From Chlorobiota bacterium (lineage in GTDB: Bacteria; Bacteroidota; Bacteroidia; Bacteroidales; B39-G9), in assembly GCA_030632095.1 (NCBI GenBank), contig DAOVJU010000087.1:1-9650 (forward strand): a DNA stretch of 9,650 nt, written 5' to 3'. Positions 6,306 to 9,650 of this stretch are shown one piece after another. Positions within the stretch are counted from its first letter, which is position 1. Each line of letters begins with the position of its first letter. The notes below the pieces were generated by a model. That model did no database searches and was not told the origin of the DNA. It was given only the letters and a program-made list of their open reading frames with translations. The translations under genes were made by a program, and so were the position numbers.

Positions 6306-9300
6306 ATGTATAAAATAAGCGAACATCCAATTCTTGAAGTTGAACAGAGAAATAAGATTACTTTTAGATACGATGGTAAGGAAGTAACAGGAGAAAAGGA
6401 TTATACAATAGCAGCAGCTTTACATCAGGCCGGATATCCGGTTCATAGCCATAGTTTAAAAAACAGGAACAGAAGCCTGGAATGTGGAATTGGTAAATGT
6501 GGTGCTTGCGAAATGCTTGTTGATGGGAAAATTAAGCGAATTTGTATTACCAAGATTAATGATGTTAAAGAAGTTCGGGAAATTCCAAAGGATTATACTC
6601 CTGAAGCAGAAATTCTGAAAAAAGACAAGCCAATTAAAGTATATAAAACAACTGTTGCAATAATTGGTGCCGGACCGGCAGGGTTAGCAACTCGTGAAGA
6701 ATTAAAAAAACATAATATTGATAATATTGTAATTGACAATAACGATAAAATTGGTGGACAGTTTTTAATGCAAACTCACCAGTTTTTCTTTTTTGAAAAA
6801 GAACAGAAATTTGGTGGTATGCGTGGTTTCGATATTGCCAAAACTCTGGCTGGAGAAAATCATGATGGAATTTTTCTGAATTCAACTGTATGGGACTTAT
6901 TGGAAGGGAAAAGGATCGCAGTTAAAAATATTGAAACCGATGAAATATTTTATGTTGACACAAACTTTTTAGTGGTTGCTACCGGGGCAGTACCATTTAT
7001 GCCTGCTTTTGAAAATGATGATCTGCCAGGTGTTTATACAGCAGCAGTTGTTCAAAAAATGATGAACAGTGAATTTACCTTGTTGGGAAAAAATATTCTA
7101 ACTGTTGGCGCTGGAAATATTGGTTATTTAACATCATACCAGTTAATGCAAGCCGGAGCTAAAGTTAAAGCAATTATTGAAGCTCAACCAAATGAAGGAG
7201 GTTTCCCAGTTCAGGCAAACCGTGTAAGAAGGTTAGGAATACCGGTAATACTTTCACATATCTTACTTAAAGCAATACCGAACAAGAATCATGATGGAAT
7301 TACTGGTGCTGTTGTGGCCGAATGTGAAAATTTTAAACCAATTCCAGGAACTGAAAAAGTAATTGATGGAATTGATGCTATTAATATCTGTACGGGTTTA
7401 GTTCCTGATGATGCTTTACTAATAAAAGGTAAAGAAATTTTTGGCAGAAAATGTTTTGGCGCCGGCGATGCAATTCGGATTGGAGAAGGAACCAGTGCAG
7501 TTGTTCGCGGACAACAAGTTGCTTACGAAATCCTTGAAGAAATGCAGGAACGGTATGATTATAACAAATACCTCGCAATTTCTAAGGAATATATTGATTC
7601 ACAGCAGCATCCTTTGCGAATTATTGAGGAAGCTTTCATGCCTTCTGAAGAGCGTGAAAAAGAAAAGCCTTTTGTATTAATCGATTGTTTGTATGGATTT
7701 GCTTGTAACCCTTGCCAGTTTGCATGTCCGCATGATGCAATTAGGAAACCATCAACCAGTAATGTTCCTTTAATTGATTTCAATAACTGTATTGGTTGCA
7801 TGGAATGTGTATACCAATGTCCGGGATTAGCAATTTTTGGTTACAGTACAAAAAAGGACTGGGTTTTTCTGCCTATTGAATTTGACATGGAAGCAGGCCA
7901 TGAAGTTTTCTTTGTTGATAATAATGGACAGAAGATAGGCGAAGGCCGGATTGAGAAGATCTTGCGCAAGAAAAATAAAACGCATATTGCAAGATGTAAA
8001 ATAGCTGAACTTTATGAAGATGCAAATATTAAAGATGTTCGTGGTTTTATTATTAAGGACGATTATCCTGAAAAAGTTGAATTAAAACCATTTGATCAAC
8101 AAATTGACACTGAAACCTATGTTTGTCATTGCGATGATGTTAAACTTGACGACATTTTTAAAGTTATTGGTAACAGAAAATTTATTTCTGTTGATGAAGT
8201 AAAACATACAACCCGTTTAGGAATGGGTGCATGCCGTGGAAAGCGTTGCATTAAAAGGCTTAAGCAAACATTGTATGGTTATGGTATTGCTTTGGTTGGT
8301 GAAGCAACTCCACGTGGTCCCTTATCTAATCAGGTTTCATTGGGTGAACTTTATCCACATGAAGTAAAAGAAGTTACTGTTACCAGTCTTAAAAAAGAAG
8401 GTAAAACACCAGTTAAAGTTAAATCGCTTGTTGCCGGTGGTGGAATTGGGGGTAGTGCATTATTCAGGTATTTAGCTGAAGCTGGATTAGATCCGGTAAT
8501 GGTAAATTATGGACATGGTTCATCATGGAGAAATATTGCAGGAGGAAGGCCTGTCTTTAGCTTGCCGGAACTTTCTGATATTGCCGGACAAAACCTGGAA
8601 ATATTTAAAAAGCTTCAGGAAATTGATAATATTGATTTCAGGCTCATCAATTACATAACTTTTGCCCATGATGAAGCAATGTACAATGCATTGGAAGAAT
8701 CAATGTCATGGCAGAATGCTAAAATGATTGAACCAAAAGATTTTAAAAAAGAAATTACTTCCTATTTTAATTCAAATTTAGAGAAATACAAAGCAGCTTT
8801 AAAAACCAAAAACTGCTGGCAGGCAACTCCTGGAAGAGTGATTGATTTAATACGGAAATTAGGTATTGCAAAAGGAGGTGTAATAATCGAAGACACTAAA
8901 ATAATTGATGTAAGAGAAGAAGGTGATGAATATATCATATTAGTACAAGATCATAATAGAAATTATACCGAATATAAAACAGCTATTTTTATTAATGCCC
9001 TGGGTGATGAAGGCGATAAATTTGCTAAAACTGTTGGTATTGAAACCGGCTTATTTCCTGTTAAACACCAGGCATTTATAACACGAAGGTTGCCTATGTT
9101 TGGCATAAACGGCGATCCGTTAAACATGTTGATCGACAGAAGGAGTTACAAAGGATTTACAGCAGTTTACGGGCAGCAACTGGCTGAAACAGGGCAAATT
9201 ATTGGTTGTGCTTCTCCTGCAATTGAACCAAATGAAACAGGTAAAAACCTGAAAATAAATTCTAAAGATTTTATTGAAATAGTTTCAGAAATTTTTGTGG

Positions 9301-9575
9301 ATTGGATCCCTGGATTGTCGTCCGTTGGATTCCAGGCAGTATGGTCAGGTTATTACGTGGAACCACGAATGATTGTTGATCCTGAAAAAGGTTTGTTTGT
9401 AGGATTACGTGGCCAGGGATTTATGCTTGGACAATATCTGGCTAAGCTTTATGTGGATAAATTGATGGGAAAACCGGTTCCTGAATATTTTGACAGGTTG
9501 AAATTAGATGGTGACGGACTGCCTGAAAAAGCATTTAACCTGAATTATTCACAAATTTCTCCTAAATCATATTAA
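6306..9575 (+). CDS. Fused multidomain iron-sulfur flavoprotein oxidoreductase (HcnABC/sarcosine-oxidase-like)
   Basis: 1089 residues. Domains in order: (1) 2Fe-2S ferredoxin (Fer2_4 type), Cys60, 65, 68 and 80; (2) two-dinucleotide flavoprotein with FAD motif GAGPAG (121-126), NAD(P) motif GAGNIG (268-273) and the second FAD motif GAGDA (385-389); (3) dicluster 4Fe-4S region, first site probably Cys461, 467, 470 and 474, second site the classic CxxCxxCxxxCP at Cys495, 498, 501 and 505; (4) BFD-type 2Fe-2S domain with CHC (Cys607, 609) and Cys643, 648; (5) DAO-type FAD oxidoreductase with GGGIGG (711-716) and the C-terminal FAD segment GLRGQGFMLGQYLAKLYVDK. HcnA, HcnB and HcnC, and related imino-acid dehydrogenases, carry these modules as separate subunits in the same order. 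The DAO domain probably oxidises an amino, imino or hydroxy acid and sends electrons through the clusters to the other flavin and NAD(P). There is no signal peptide, so it is likely cytoplasmic. Every cofactor motif looks intact. The substrate is unknown, and no transporter or catabolic neighbour gives a hint. Confidence 0.9.
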   Translation: MYKISEHPILEVEQRNKITFRYDGKEVTGEKDYTIAAALHQAGYPVHSHSLKNRNRSLECGIGKCGACEMLVDGKIKRICITKINDVKEVREIPKDYTPEAEILKKDKPIKVYKTTVAIIGAGPAGLATREELKKHNIDNIVIDNNDKIGGQFLMQTHQFFFFEKEQKFGGMRGFDIAKTLAGENHDGIFLNSTVWDLLEGKRIAVKNIETDEIFYVDTNFLVVATGAVPFMPAFENDDLPGVYTAAVVQKMMNSEFTLLGKNILTVGAGNIGYLTSYQLMQAGAKVKAIIEAQPNEGGFPVQANRVRRLGIPVILSHILLKAIPNKNHDGITGAVVAECENFKPIPGTEKVIDGIDAINICTGLVPDDALLIKGKEIFGRKCFGAGDAIRIGEGTSAVVRGQQVAYEILEEMQERYDYNKYLAISKEYIDSQQHPLRIIEEAFMPSEEREKEKPFVLIDCLYGFACNPCQFACPHDAIRKPSTSNVPLIDFNNCIGCMECVYQCPGLAIFGYSTKKDWVFLPIEFDMEAGHEVFFVDNNGQKIGEGRIEKILRKKNKTHIARCKIAELYEDANIKDVRGFIIKDDYPEKVELKPFDQQIDTETYVCHCDDVKLDDIFKVIGNRKFISVDEVKHTTRLGMGACRGKRCIKRLKQTLYGYGIALVGEATPRGPLSNQVSLGELYPHEVKEVTVTSLKKEGKTPVKVKSLVAGGGIGGSALFRYLAEAGLDPVMVNYGHGSSWRNIAGGRPVFSLPELSDIAGQNLEIFKKLQEIDNIDFRLINYITFAHDEAMYNALEESMSWQNAKMIEPKDFKKEITSYFNSNLEKYKAALKTKNCWQATPGRVIDLIRKLGIAKGGVIIEDTKIIDVREEGDEYIILVQDHNRNYTEYKTAIFINALGDEGDKFAKTVGIETGLFPVKHQAFITRRLPMFGINGDPLNMLIDRRSYKGFTAVYGQQLAETGQIIGCASPAIEPNETGKNLKINSKDFIEIVSEIFVDWIPGLSSVGFQAVWSGYYVEPRMIVDPEKGLFVGLRGQGFMLGQYLAKLYVDKLMGKPVPEYFDRLKLDGDGLPEKAFNLNYSQISPKSY

Positions 9576-9650
9576 GCATCACGTAATCAATATATTACAA
9601 ATTTATTTTCAAATAAGATTTTTTTAGAATATTCCTTACGTTATTAACTA

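Noticed and set aside
9583..9625. Possible terminator after the flavoprotein gene (gtaat/attac stem, later T-run)
   Set aside because: The stem is only 5 AT-rich pairs and the T-run is about 20 bases away, so it does not meet the usual intrinsic terminator form.

Overview
The window looks like chromosome of an anaerobic member of the Bacteroidota. The evidence is AT-rich DNA, a gingipain-type (C25) secreted peptidase, a small outer-membrane beta-barrel protein, start codons without Shine-Dalgarno sequences, one good candidate for the Bacteroidota -33/-7 promoter, and hydF, a marker of [FeFe]-hydrogenase metabolism. The closest group is probably Bacteroidales or Marinilabiliales, but this is inferred from gene content and style.

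Left part, minus strand (1-5220). Transcription runs right to left: hydF (3991-5220), a secreted beta-barrel protein (3246-3941) 49 bp behind it, a 343-bp intergenic stretch, and a long C25 cysteine peptidase that leaves the window at base 1 (1-2902, first 967 residues visible). The intergenic stretch holds a 92-bp imperfect palindrome with 20-bp arms, which looks like a MITE or REP-type element. The three genes have no obvious common pathway. hydF lacks its usual partners hydE, hydG and hydA within the window.

Middle, plus strand (5336-6091). A REP-associated tyrosine (Y1/HUH) transposase gene (5414-6007) is bracketed by two nearly identical palindromes. A third palindrome downstream is built from the same end sequences in swapped order. 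The arrangement is a compact RAYT/REP module placed just upstream of hydF, possibly between hydF and its former neighbours.

Right part, plus strand (6306-9575). One 1089-residue iron-sulfur flavoprotein joins, in a single chain, the modules that HcnA, HcnB and HcnC carry as separate subunits: a 2Fe-2S ferredoxin, a two-dinucleotide disulfide-reductase-like flavoprotein, two 4Fe-4S clusters, a BFD-type 2Fe-2S domain and a DAO-type FAD oxidoreductase. It probably oxidises an amino, imino or hydroxy acid and passes electrons along its internal chain. The substrate cannot be read from the sequence.

I see no CRISPR array, tRNA, rRNA or complete new multi-gene system. The items most worth a second look are the RAYT/REP module, the His-to-Gln change in the HydF cluster motif, the all-in-one redox protein, and the palindromic element upstream of the C25 peptidase.
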